DNA of 15,166 nt from Clostridiales bacterium (GTDB taxonomy: Bacteria > Bacillota_A > Clostridia > Oscillospirales > Acutalibacteraceae): assembly GCA_009774735.1 (NCBI GenBank), contig VSOH01000020.1, forward strand, positions 1 to 15,166, read 5' to 3'. The translations under genes were made by a program, and so were the position numbers. The notes beneath the pieces are model-generated. The model ran no database searches. It saw only the letters and a program-made list of their open reading frames with translations, and was not told the DNA's origin. Positions 6,181 through 14,298 of the stretch are shown piece by piece (within the stretch, counting starts at the first letter, position 1; the number at the start of each line of letters is the position of its first letter).

Positions 6181-6942
6181 ATGGGAAAAACAGTATCAAT
6201 ATTTAATCAAAAAGGCGGAGTCGGCAAAACAACAACCTGCGTCAGCTTTGCTGCCTGCTTAGGTCATAAAGGCAAAAACACACTGTTAGTGGATTGTGAT
6301 CCGCAAGGCAACTCAACCAGCGGTGTAGGAATTGATAAGTCGCAAATTGAAGCATCATCCTATGATGTGCTTATAAATGATATATCCGTAAAAGATGCTA
6401 TAATCAAAACAAAATACAAAAATTTATCCGTTCTTCCTGCAGATATGGATCTTGCAGGTGCAGAAATTGAACTTGCAGAAAATGAAAACAGATTCAAGGC
6501 TTTAAAGAAAGCTTTAGCACCTGTTGTTATGGACTATGACTATATTATTATAGATTGTCCTCCAAGCTTAGGTTTAATCAGTCTGAATGCACTAACTGCA
6601 TCAGATACACTTATTGTCCCCTTACAGTGCGAGTACTTTGCTCTTGAAGGATTAAGTCAGCTTTTAGGAACGGTAAGAACAGTAAAGCAACACTATAACG
6701 AGCATTTAGAGCTTGAAGGCGTGCTTTTTACAATGTTTGATACAAGATTAAAGCTTAATCAGCAGGTTATGGACGAAGTTGACGACTTTTTTCCAAATAA
6801 AGCATATAAAACGAAAATTCCCAGAAGCGTTAAGCTGGCAGAGGCACCAAGCTTTGGTGAGCCTATTATTTATTATGAAAAATACTCTAAGCCAAGCTTT
6901 GCTTATAAAAAGTTTACTGATGAATTTTTGAAAAAACAATGA
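6181..6942 (+). CDS. parA: Chromosome partitioning ATPase ParA (Soj)
   Basis: ParA is a deviant-Walker ATPase that binds DNA nonspecifically when ATP-bound, is stimulated by ParB, and in Firmicutes also controls DnaA activity. The 253-residue product opens with MGKTVSIFNQ and has the deviant Walker A KGGVGKTT (11–18), Walker A' DCDPQGN (38–44) and Walker B YIIIDCPPS (121–129). The PRSVKLAEAPSFGEP segment (214–228) is typical of chromosomal Soj-type proteins. The start ATG 6181 is set by GGAGG at 6170–6174. It lacks the N-terminal HTH extension of plasmid ParA, consistent with a small chromosomal form that leaves repression to ParB. It is followed 10 bases later by parB, whose N-terminus carries the motif that stimulates ParA. 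Confidence 0.97.
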   Translation: MGKTVSIFNQKGGVGKTTTCVSFAACLGHKGKNTLLVDCDPQGNSTSGVGIDKSQIEASSYDVLINDISVKDAIIKTKYKNLSVLPADMDLAGAEIELAENENRFKALKKALAPVVMDYDYIIIDCPPSLGLISLNALTASDTLIVPLQCEYFALEGLSQLLGTVRTVKQHYNEHLELEGVLFTMFDTRLKLNQQVMDEVDDFFPNKAYKTKIPRSVKLAEAPSFGEPIIYYEKYSKPSFAYKKFTDEFLKKQ

Positions 6943-6952
6943 GAGGTATACT

Positions 6953-7801
6953 ATGGCAAAAAAACAATCAGGTCTTGGTAAAGGCTTAAGTGCCTTAATG
7001 ATGGAAAATGCCGTTGATGATATGGTTTCTACCAATACCCTGTCTATCAATGAAATTATTCCTAATAAAGACCAGCCGAGAAAAACATTTGATGAGGGTG
7101 CTCTGCAGGAACTGGCAGACAGTATTATTCAGCATGGCGTGCTGCAGCCTCTGTTAGTAAGACCCCTTCCAACAGGCGGTTATCAGCTTGTTGCAGGTGA
7201 AAGACGCTGGAGAGCTTCAAGAATAGCAGGATTAAAGGAAGTTCCGGTTGTAATAAAAGAATTAAGCGATGTTGAAACTATGGAAATCGCTATAATTGAA
7301 AATTTGCAGCGTGAAGACTTAAACCCAATTGAAGAAGCAGAGGGTCTTCAGGCACTCATAGATAGGTGCGGATTTACGCAGGAGGATGTTGCTGTTTCAG
7401 TTGGAAAGTCACGTCCGGCAATTGCAAACGCACTTAGATTGCTGAAATTACCCCCGGAGGTACGTGATATGACCAGAAATGGTGATATTTCAGCAGGTCA
7501 TGCACGTGCTTTACTTGCATTTGACAATGATGCAATGATATATGAAATATCACAGAACATTGTAAAAAATAACCTTACTGTAAGAGATGTTGAGCGTTTA
7601 TCCAAAACAAAAGAAAATGTGAACAAGGTTCGTTCTTCGGCAAGACGTCGTGATTCCTTTTATGACGAGGTTGAATTATCGCTTACTGAGGTTCTTGGCA
7701 GAAAAGTAAAGGTTTATAACGGCAGAGGAAAGGGCACACTTGAAATAGAGTTCTATTCTGTTGATGATTTAAAGGAAATCGCAAATAAGTTAGGAGAATA
7801 A
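6953..7801 (+). CDS. parB: Chromosome partitioning protein ParB (Spo0J)
   Basis: ParB is a CTP-dependent DNA clamp that loads at parS and stimulates ParA. The 282-residue product begins with the ParA-activating segment GLGKGLSALM (7–16). The N-terminal domain has PNKDQPRKTF (37–46), and the CTP-binding boxes GERRWRA (82–88) and ENLQREDLNP (116–125). The HTH contains GKSRPAIANALRLL (151–164). R154 and G182 (AGHARALL) are the ParB-type specificity residues, in contrast to Q132 and R160 in the upstream Noc-like paralog. A linker (about 215–235) leads to a C-terminal dimerisation domain. SD GAGG (6943–6946) is 6 bases before the ATG, overlapping the parA stop region. Its targets, two perfect parS sites and one weaker one, lie directly upstream of parA. 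Confidence 0.97.
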   Translation: MAKKQSGLGKGLSALMMENAVDDMVSTNTLSINEIIPNKDQPRKTFDEGALQELADSIIQHGVLQPLLVRPLPTGGYQLVAGERRWRASRIAGLKEVPVVIKELSDVETMEIAIIENLQREDLNPIEEAEGLQALIDRCGFTQEDVAVSVGKSRPAIANALRLLKLPPEVRDMTRNGDISAGHARALLAFDNDAMIYEISQNIVKNNLTVRDVERLSKTKENVNKVRSSARRRDSFYDEVELSLTEVLGRKVKVYNGRGKGTLEIEFYSVDDLKEIANKLGE

Positions 7802-7803
7802 AA

Positions 7804-9090
7804 ATGTTAGATATTAAATTTGTTAGGGAAAATCCCGAAGTTGTAAAGGAAAATATAAAAAAGAAATTTCAGGACAAAAAGCTTCCGCTTGTTGACGAGG
7901 TTATTGAACTTGACACCGAAAGACGTACAGTAATGACAAGGGCGGATGAGCTGCGTGCAAACAGAAATAAACTGTCCAAGCAAATCGGTGCATTGATGAG
8001 CCAGGGCAAGAAGGAAGAAGGTATGGCAATCCGTGAGCAGGTTAATGCTCAGGCTAAGGAGCTTGAAGAGTTAGCTGCTAAGGAAAAAGACCTTAATGCA
8101 AAGGTTACAGAAATAATGATGTCTATTCCTAACATTATCGATGAGTCAGTTCCGATTGGTAAGGACGACAGCGAAAATGTTGAAGTACAGAAATACGGCG
8201 AGCCGGTAGTTCCTGATTTTGAGGTACCATACCACACTGATATTATGGAACGCTTTGACGGCATTGACCTTGAGGCCGCAGGCAGAGTAGCAGGCAACGG
8301 TTTCTACTACTTAATGGGTGACATTGCAAGACTGCACAGTGCGGTTATCAGCTATGCACGTGATTTTATGATTGACAGAGGCTTTACCTATGTTGTTCCT
8401 CCATTTATGATCAGATCAAATGTAGTTACAGGTGTTATGAGCTTTGAGGAAATGGATGCAATGATGTATAAAATTGAAGGTGAGGATTTATACCTTATCG
8501 GTACATCTGAGCATTCAATGATTGGTAAATTCATTGACACAATCACTCCTGAAAGCGAACTGCCTAAAACACTTACCTCATATTCACCATGCTTCAGAAA
8601 AGAAAAGGGTGCTCACGGAATTGAGGAGCGTGGTGTTTATCGTATTCATCAGTTTGAAAAGCAGGAAATGGTTGTTGTCTGCAAGCCTGAGGAATCAAAA
8701 ATGTGGTTTGATAAGCTCTGGCAGAACACTGTTGATTTGTTCCGTTCGCTTGATATTCCTGTAAGAACACTTGAGTGCTGCTCTGGCGACCTCGCCGACC
8801 TTAAGGTTAAGAGCATTGATGTTGAGGCATGGTCACCAAGACAACAGAAATATTTTGAGGTTGGCTCTTGCTCTAACCTTACAGATGCACAGGCAAGAAG
8901 ACTTAAAATCAGAGTAAAGGGTGAAGATGGTAACTACCTTGCTCATACCTTAAACAATACAGTCGTTGCACCACCAAGAATGCTCATTGCTTTCTTAGAA
9001 AACAATCTTCAGGCTGACGGTTCAGTTTTAATTCCTGAGGCACTGCGTATGTATATGGGCGGCAAGGATAAAATTGTTCCTGCAAAGTGA
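7804..9090 (+). CDS. serS: Seryl-tRNA synthetase, archaeal-like subtype
   Basis: SerRS charges tRNA-Ser with serine. The 428-residue protein has the N-terminal helical hairpin that grips the tRNA long arm (about 30–110, Lys/Glu rich), then the class II core. Motif 2 is around 263–290 (CFRKEKGAHGIEERG, then YRIHQFEKQE), and motif 3 around 382–401 (LNNTVVAPPRMLIAFLENN) keeps its Arg. SCSNLTDAQARR (355–366) is typical of SerRS. The usual bacterial GTGQLPKF and TAEV motifs are absent; instead it reads DLYLIGTSEHSMIG (228–241), which recalls the archaeal group. AGGAG (7792–7796) lies in the end of parB and only 2 bases separate the genes, so there is no room for a T-box leader and the gene depends on the parA promoter. 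Placement behind parB is known in Clostridia. Confidence 0.93.
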   Translation: MLDIKFVRENPEVVKENIKKKFQDKKLPLVDEVIELDTERRTVMTRADELRANRNKLSKQIGALMSQGKKEEGMAIREQVNAQAKELEELAAKEKDLNAKVTEIMMSIPNIIDESVPIGKDDSENVEVQKYGEPVVPDFEVPYHTDIMERFDGIDLEAAGRVAGNGFYYLMGDIARLHSAVISYARDFMIDRGFTYVVPPFMIRSNVVTGVMSFEEMDAMMYKIEGEDLYLIGTSEHSMIGKFIDTITPESELPKTLTSYSPCFRKEKGAHGIEERGVYRIHQFEKQEMVVVCKPEESKMWFDKLWQNTVDLFRSLDIPVRTLECCSGDLADLKVKSIDVEAWSPRQQKYFEVGSCSNLTDAQARRLKIRVKGEDGNYLAHTLNNTVVAPPRMLIAFLENNLQADGSVLIPEALRMYMGGKDKIVPAK

Positions 9091-9812
9091 TGACAATTGC
9101 ACTTATCATTATCGGTATTATAATAATTACAGCATTTTCAGTGACTGTTTTTGAGGATGTATTCAATGCCGGGAATATTGCAGGTATTCTCGGCGGAATA
9201 TATATTACTGTTTTAGGTTTGACATACGAAAAAATAAATCAACTATTATGGTGGATTTTATTATCTGCGGCAGTCTTAGGCACAGTCATAATTATAGCTC
9301 TTATGAGCATTATATATCATAAAGGCAAAACAAAGGCTGAAAATGAAAATGTAATAATTGTTTTGGGTTGCCGTGTAAAATGGGACAAACCGAGTCTTTC
9401 ACTTATAAAAAGAGTTGATGCTGCATACGATTTTTTAATTAAAAATCCAAAAGCACTTGCAATTCTGAGTGGCGGACAGGGTAAGGACGAAGCGTTAAGC
9501 GAAGCTGAATGTATGAAAATGCTTTTACTTGAAAAGGGAATTGATAAAAGCAGACTGATTTTAGAGGATAAATCAACAACAACCGATGAAAATATTGCTT
9601 TTTCATTGAAACTCATAAATGCGCTTGGTCCGGATAGAAATATTGCTGTTGCCACCAGCGAATATCATCAGCTTAGGGCAGCAATGATTTGCAGACGTTA
9701 TGGACTAAATGCAGCACCGCAAAGTTCAAAAACAAAGGCAAGTATTCTGCACGTGTTTTTAATACGTGAGATATTCGGAATAATTAAAGAATTTATTATT
9801 AATAAAAAATAG
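9090..9812 (+). CDS. YdcF-like (DUF218) membrane protein
   Basis: A 240-residue protein with two or three hydrophobic segments (about 2–20, a weaker one 28–44, and 52–75) followed by a DUF218/YdcF-like domain. Family hallmarks are VIIVLGCRV (88–96), ILSGGQGKDEALSEAECM (125–142), the conserved TTTDEN (163–168) and TSEYHQLRA (189–197). Related proteins (SanA, ElyC) affect envelope integrity and peptidoglycan or polysaccharide precursor handling, but the biochemical activity is unknown. The ATG at 9090 overlaps the serS stop by one base (TGATG), and a GTG at 9087 is an alternative start. No good SD precedes it, so translation is probably coupled to serS. It is the last gene of the parA operon. 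Confidence 0.85.
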   Translation: MTIALIIIGIIIITAFSVTVFEDVFNAGNIAGILGGIYITVLGLTYEKINQLLWWILLSAAVLGTVIIIALMSIIYHKGKTKAENENVIIVLGCRVKWDKPSLSLIKRVDAAYDFLIKNPKALAILSGGQGKDEALSEAECMKMLLLEKGIDKSRLILEDKSTTTDENIAFSLKLINALGPDRNIAVATSEYHQLRAAMICRRYGLNAAPQSSKTKASILHVFLIREIFGIIKEFIINKK

Positions 9813-9819
9813 TATATAA

Positions 9820-9853
9820 AAAGACACCGAAGAAATAAATCTTCGGTGTCTTT
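9820..9853. terminator. Bidirectional terminator between convergent operons
   Basis: A perfect 14-bp stem (9820–9833 with 9840–9853, core GACACCGAAGA/TCTTCGGTGTC) and 6-nt loop. T residues follow on the plus strand, and an A-rich stretch (9817–9822) gives a T tract on the minus strand. It ends the parA–parB–serS–ydcF operon from the left and the LCP gene from the right. Confidence 0.9.
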
Positions 9854-9866
9854 CATTTAGGCTATA

Positions 9867-11603
9867 TTAATTTGTTGTCTGTATATCTTCCTCTGTTGTG
9901 GATTCATAAGTTGTTGCTTCGCCATAGCTGTTATTATAAATTACCGCATAGCAGGGAACTAAGCTTTCATTATAAAATCCGTAAAGATCACACTTAAGTA
10001 TGTCAACTCTCTTCTCTGCCAAAACAACAGAGGATCTGCCGTAAAGCAGAGTCTGCAAATAATTTGCATCCTGCGGAAAATCAGCCTTCCAGCACCATGC
10101 ACCATAATATATATCGCCTGCACCCTTTTCGTTAATTCTTGCATTCGGCACACTTGTCATTTTAATATCATAGCTAAGCCAGCCCTGTGACAATGCATAT
10201 TTTGAAATTGAAATAATCTCATTTGTACTAAAGCCTGTCTTAACATATGGAAGCAGCTTATTGACAACCTTTAAAAGTGTAACCGCATTGCCGTCACGAA
10301 CGCCGTCAAAGATTTTTGTCAAACAGGTTTTCTGCCTGTCAGCTCTCATATTGTCACTATCAAGCTTTCTTATTCTGCAGTAAGCAAGAGCCTGCTCACC
10401 TGTCAATCTCATTTCTCCGCTGTTGCCTTCAAAGGCTTTATCAATGGTTACATTACCATATCTTTCCTGGTGATTGTTGATTTCATTGATTTCTGCAGAT
10501 GTCATTTCAATATCAACACCGCCAAGCTCATCAACAATTCCCTCAAAGCTGTCAAAATTTACAATGACATAGTCGTCAATATCAATCTTATACATTTTCT
10601 CGACACAGTTAATGTATCCGATGATACCACCGCTTGCCATTGCACCGTTAATTTTGCCAAACTCACCGGTGGTTTCATCACCGGGTACATTTTCCCAATA
10701 AGCATAGGTATCACGCAGAATGGAAGTTAATGTTATCTGCTTTGTGTCAGTATTTATACTTACAATAATAGCAGCATCTGCTCTCGTATCTTCTTCTAAA
10801 ATTTCATTACCTCTGGTATCTTCACCAACCAAAAGAACATTAAGAACATGACTTGATGAACAAGGTGCACCATTATAATACCAGGTTTTTATCATATCCT
10901 GCAGTGAAGAAAGGTTATCGGCATCCGTTTCATTAACTTCAGGAAAGTTTTCAATGAGCTTGTCCATAGCTGTATAGCGCTGCTCAGTTTTTGTTGCATT
11001 GTTATCATCATCACTCACTGCATTCAATGCTTTGTAAACATAAATACCTGCACCTGCTGCAGCAACTAAAACAATAACTAACAGGGTTATAATAATATTC
11101 CTGATAATTTTGCCTTTTTTCGTTTTAAAAAACTTTTCTTTTTCCGGCTTCTGACTATCTGCATTTAACTCATTGTTGTCAGCAAAAGAAAGTAAATCAA
11201 TAAAACCATCATTGGCGCCGAGGGTTTCTTTAACCTGCTGTTCCTGTTTTTCAGGTACAGTTTTACTATTGTCGGCAATACTCTGCTCTATTGCTTCTGC
11301 TTTTTTTTCAACCGCCTCTTTTTCAGAGATAACGGCATCATCCCTTATTCTCTTCTCTTCCTCTTCAATATTGCTGTCAGCAATTCCGCTTTCACTGCGT
11401 ACATACAGATTGTCAATAACCTTTTGTTCTTCGACTTCGACATCTTTACTCTCTGCAGATTTTTCATTATTATTCGGTTTTTCGGCAGGAAGCTCACCAT
11501 TCTTCGTTTTTATTTCAAAAGACGGAGCTGATTCCTCTCTCTCCTGTTTTCTCTTTTTTACCTCAGAGAGAATATCGTCAATATTATAAGTTTCCTTCTC
11601 CAT
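9867..11603 (-). CDS. LCP-family (LytR–CpsA–Psr) cell-wall polymer ligase with long cytoplasmic tail
   Basis: LCP proteins are membrane-anchored enzymes that move lipid-linked teichoic acid or capsule polymers onto peptidoglycan. The product has 578 residues from the ATG at 11603, chosen because AGAGGGG (11611–11617) is 7 bases upstream; an earlier ATG at 11633 lies ahead of that SD. Residues 1–165 are highly charged, Glu/Lys rich and probably disordered, starting with a short helix (NIDDILSEVKKRK, 7–19). One transmembrane helix spans about 167–190. The LCP domain (about 253–440) has VGEDTR (259–264), DTRAD (272–276), SILRDTY (294–300) and R410-I-R412 with D415, D417, R420, R423 and Q424, all matching the phosphate- and metal-binding residues of the family. 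The C-terminal 130 residues are extracellular and unassigned, with a Thr/Glu-rich end. Which polymer is moved is unknown. Confidence 0.92.
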   Translation of the reverse strand: MEKETYNIDDILSEVKKRKQEREESAPSFEIKTKNGELPAEKPNNNEKSAESKDVEVEEQKVIDNLYVRSESGIADSNIEEEEKRIRDDAVISEKEAVEKKAEAIEQSIADNSKTVPEKQEQQVKETLGANDGFIDLLSFADNNELNADSQKPEKEKFFKTKKGKIIRNIIITLLVIVLVAAAGAGIYVYKALNAVSDDDNNATKTEQRYTAMDKLIENFPEVNETDADNLSSLQDMIKTWYYNGAPCSSSHVLNVLLVGEDTRGNEILEEDTRADAAIIVSINTDTKQITLTSILRDTYAYWENVPGDETTGEFGKINGAMASGGIIGYINCVEKMYKIDIDDYVIVNFDSFEGIVDELGGVDIEMTSAEINEINNHQERYGNVTIDKAFEGNSGEMRLTGEQALAYCRIRKLDSDNMRADRQKTCLTKIFDGVRDGNAVTLLKVVNKLLPYVKTGFSTNEIISISKYALSQGWLSYDIKMTSVPNARINEKGAGDIYYGAWCWKADFPQDANYLQTLLYGRSSVVLAEKRVDILKCDLYGFYNESLVPCYAVIYNNSYGEATTYESTTEEDIQTTN

Positions 11604-11712
11604 TCCATAACCCCTCTTTTTGATTCGCAACATTTATATACATAATATTAGAAATTATATAACAACATTCTGCAAAAAGCTACAAAATAAGCAATTTGTT
11701 AACAAATATTTA
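11604..11712 (-). promoter_or_regulatory. gyrA–LCP intergenic region with possible LCP promoter
   Basis: On the minus strand a perfect TATAAT occurs (plus 11654–11659), with no recognisable -35 at the proper distance. It would start transcription near 11647, about 30 bases before the LCP SD at 11611–11617. Near the gyrA stop lies the 14-bp palindrome ATTTGTTAACAAAT (11694–11707), too AT-rich and without a T tract to be a convincing terminator. The LCP gene may be read through from gyrA, transcribed from this weak promoter, or both. Confidence 0.3.
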
Positions 11713-14220
11713 TTATTCTTCTATCTGTTCAGTGCTTTCTGCTGTTTCACCGGCATCAGAGTCTAACTCTTCCTCCGCCTCTTCCAGCTTATCAACAACT
11801 GAAATTGTTGCAATCTTTTCGCCGTCATTTACTCTCATCACCTTAACGCCTTTGCTTGGTCTCTGGAATGTAGAAATCTGATCTGCGTTAGTTCTTATGA
11901 TAATACCGTCAGAGGAAATCATAATAACATCATTATCATCACAAACAGGCGCAATCATAGCAACTTTGCCGTACTGTTCAGTACGATAGTTGATAAGACC
12001 CTTACCTGCTCTTGACTGAATACGATAATCGGAGAATTCACTCTTTCTTCCGTAGCCTGTTTCAGAAACAGTAAGCAGGGTGAAGCCCTCAAGCTTAACT
12101 GCAAAGCCAACAACATAGTCACCCTCATTAAGCTGAATTGCTCTTACACCTCGTGCAGTTCTTCCGATTAATCTTGCATCACTTTCCCTAAAGCAAATAC
12201 TCATTCCGTCGTGTGTCGCAACAATCAGCTCACGTTCACCATCGGTGATTTCAACCCAGCTAAGCTCATCGTCATCATCAAGATTAATAGCAATAATACC
12301 TGTTTTTCTGATATGGTCATACTGATCAAGAGCAGTTCTTTTTATAATACCGTTTCTTGTCATCATACAAAGATAGGTGCGGTCCTCTTCTTTAGGAACC
12401 TTAACCATAGCACTGACCTGCTCACCATTTTCAAGTGGAAGAATGTTAACAACATTCATACCCTTACTTATTCTTGATGACTCGGGAATTTCATAGCCCT
12501 TAAGCTTAAAGACCTTACCTTTGTTTGTAAATATTAAAATCTGATCATGGGTTGAGCAGCTAAACATTGTTTTTGCCACGTCTTCCTCACGTCTGCTCAT
12601 ACCGGATATACCTCTGCCGCCTCTGTTCTGTGCCTTGTAGGTGTCAACAGTCTGACGCTTCATATATCCCTTTTCGGTAAGCGTTAAAATGCAGTCCTCA
12701 ACCGGAATCAAATCTTCATCATCAACATCACCGCTGAAGGCAGAAATTTCTGTTCTTCTTTCATCGCCGAATTTATCAGCAATTGCTCTTGCCTCAGCTT
12801 TAATAATTTCAGCAATTCTTATTTCATTTGCAAGAATATCGAGAAAATCCTTGATTTTTTCGTGAAGCTCTTCCAATTCATTCAGAATTTTTTCAATTTC
12901 AAGTCCTGCCAACTGACCGAGACGATAAGCAACAATGGCACTTGCCTGCGGGTCATCAAAGCCGAACTTGTCCATAATTGCCTGCTTAGCCTCAGACTGA
13001 CCGCCCTTACATGCACGGATTGCTGCAATAACCTCATCAACAATATCAATAGCCTTAGCAAGACCCTCTAAAATATGAGCACGCTCCTGTGCTTTCTTTA
13101 AATCAAATTCCGTTCTTCTTTTAACAATATCCTTCTGGAAAGCAATATATTTTTCAAGAATTTCTTTAAGTGTTAACACCTTTGGCACACCATCGTCAAG
13201 TGCAAGCAATATTGCACCGAAGGTCACCTGCATATCCGTCATTTTATAAAGATTATTAAGAACAACCTGTGCGTTAGCATCACGCTTAACAGTTACTTCA
13301 ATATGCATTCCTCGACGGTCAGAGTAATCCTGAACATCTGCCACACCTTCAAGTCTTTTTTCCTTAACCAAATCTGCAATTCTTGTTATAAGTCTTGCCT
13401 TGTTAACACCATAAGGAATTTCAGTTACAACAATTTTAAATCTGTCGCCGCGGCTTTCAACTATTTCTGCCTTGGCACGAACATAAATTTTTCCGCGACC
13501 TGTTGCATAAGCCTCTTTAATACCACGGCTGCCCATAATAATTCCTGCTGTCGGGAAGTCAGGACCCTTAATATGTACCATCAAATCCTCAAGACCTGCA
13601 TCCGGATTATCAATAAGGCAGCACATACCTTCAACAACCTCGTTCATATTATGAGGCGGAATATTTGTAGCCATACCAACAGCAATACCTGATGAACCGT
13701 TAACCAGAAGATTAGGAAATCTTGATGGCAAAACAGTAGGCTCCTTGCCGTTATCATCAAAGTTAGGGGCAAAATCAACGGTATCCTTCTTGATATCCTC
13801 AAGCATTTTCATTGAAATTTTACTCATTCTTGACTCGGTATAACGGTATGCTGCAGCCGGATCACCGTCGACAGAACCAAAGTTTCCGTGACCGTCTACT
13901 AAAGGATGACGCATTGAAAATGGCTGAGCAAGTCTAACCATAGCATCATACACAGAAGCATCACCATGTGGGTGATAATGACCAAGCACTTCGCCGACAG
14001 TGGTTGCACACTTACGGTAAGGATTAGTAGGGTAAAGGTTGTTATCATACATTGCATAAAGAATTCTTCTGTGAACAGGCTTAAGACCATCACGAACATC
14101 CGGCAATGCACGCTGAACAATAACACTCATTGAATAATCAAGGAATGCTTTTCTTATTTCAGTGCTGATTTCAACATCTACGATTTTTTGATTGTCATAA
14201 CGAATTTCATTATTATCCAT
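11713..14220 (-). CDS. gyrA: DNA gyrase subunit A
   Basis: GyrA is the DNA-cleaving subunit of gyrase (A2B2), which introduces negative supercoils. The 835-residue product starts with an ATG preceded at 6 bases by GGAGGA (plus 14227–14232). The winged-helix region contains HPHGDASVYDAMVR (83–96), and the catalytic tyrosine is Y127 in YRYTE. The GyrA box QNRGGRG (531–537) and the six repeats of the C-terminal beta-pinwheel are present, which marks gyrase rather than topoisomerase IV. An acidic tail (about 813–835) ends the protein. The residue matching E. coli Ser83 is A88, as in mycobacteria, while the position matching Asp87 is D92. gyrB is not adjacent in this window, and gyrA runs opposite to the parA operon. 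Confidence 0.97.
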   Translation of the reverse strand: MDNNEIRYDNQKIVDVEISTEIRKAFLDYSMSVIVQRALPDVRDGLKPVHRRILYAMYDNNLYPTNPYRKCATTVGEVLGHYHPHGDASVYDAMVRLAQPFSMRHPLVDGHGNFGSVDGDPAAAYRYTESRMSKISMKMLEDIKKDTVDFAPNFDDNGKEPTVLPSRFPNLLVNGSSGIAVGMATNIPPHNMNEVVEGMCCLIDNPDAGLEDLMVHIKGPDFPTAGIIMGSRGIKEAYATGRGKIYVRAKAEIVESRGDRFKIVVTEIPYGVNKARLITRIADLVKEKRLEGVADVQDYSDRRGMHIEVTVKRDANAQVVLNNLYKMTDMQVTFGAILLALDDGVPKVLTLKEILEKYIAFQKDIVKRRTEFDLKKAQERAHILEGLAKAIDIVDEVIAAIRACKGGQSEAKQAIMDKFGFDDPQASAIVAYRLGQLAGLEIEKILNELEELHEKIKDFLDILANEIRIAEIIKAEARAIADKFGDERRTEISAFSGDVDDEDLIPVEDCILTLTEKGYMKRQTVDTYKAQNRGGRGISGMSRREEDVAKTMFSCSTHDQILIFTNKGKVFKLKGYEIPESSRISKGMNVVNILPLENGEQVSAMVKVPKEEDRTYLCMMTRNGIIKRTALDQYDHIRKTGIIAINLDDDDELSWVEITDGERELIVATHDGMSICFRESDARLIGRTARGVRAIQLNEGDYVVGFAVKLEGFTLLTVSETGYGRKSEFSDYRIQSRAGKGLINYRTEQYGKVAMIAPVCDDNDVIMISSDGIIIRTNADQISTFQRPSKGVKVMRVNDGEKIATISVVDKLEEAEEELDSDAGETAESTEQIEE

Positions 14221-14253
14221 TAAAATTCCTCCGTTGCCGAAACGACATTAGAT

Positions 14254-14289
14254 TTAATAAAGGTATTGCCTAAAAATAGTCAAGGCAAT
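14254..14289 (-). promoter_or_regulatory. Candidate gyrA promoter with overlapping inverted repeat
   Basis: On the minus strand TTGACT (plus 14278–14283), an 18-base spacer and TATTAA (plus 14254–14259, four of six matches) form a plausible promoter 34 bases before the gyrA start. The inverted repeat ATTGCCT/AGGCAAT (14265–14271 and 14283–14289, 11-base loop) overlaps the edge of the -35 box and could be an operator or a chance repeat. It lacks a T tract, so it is unlikely to be a terminator. Confidence 0.35.
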
Positions 14290-14298
14290 GGCTGACTG

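Noticed and set aside
7790..7803. T-box riboswitch for serS
   Set aside because: Only 2 bases lie between parB and serS, and no leader structure is possible there.
10470..10730. Plus-strand open frames opposite the LCP and gyrA genes (also 11173–11589, 12211–12477, 13303–13692)
   Set aside because: They are antisense shadows of well-supported minus-strand genes, with low-complexity translations and no recognisable domains.
11604..11633. ATG at 11633 as the LCP start
   Set aside because: The SD AGAGGGG lies inside this extension and is spaced for the ATG at 11603.
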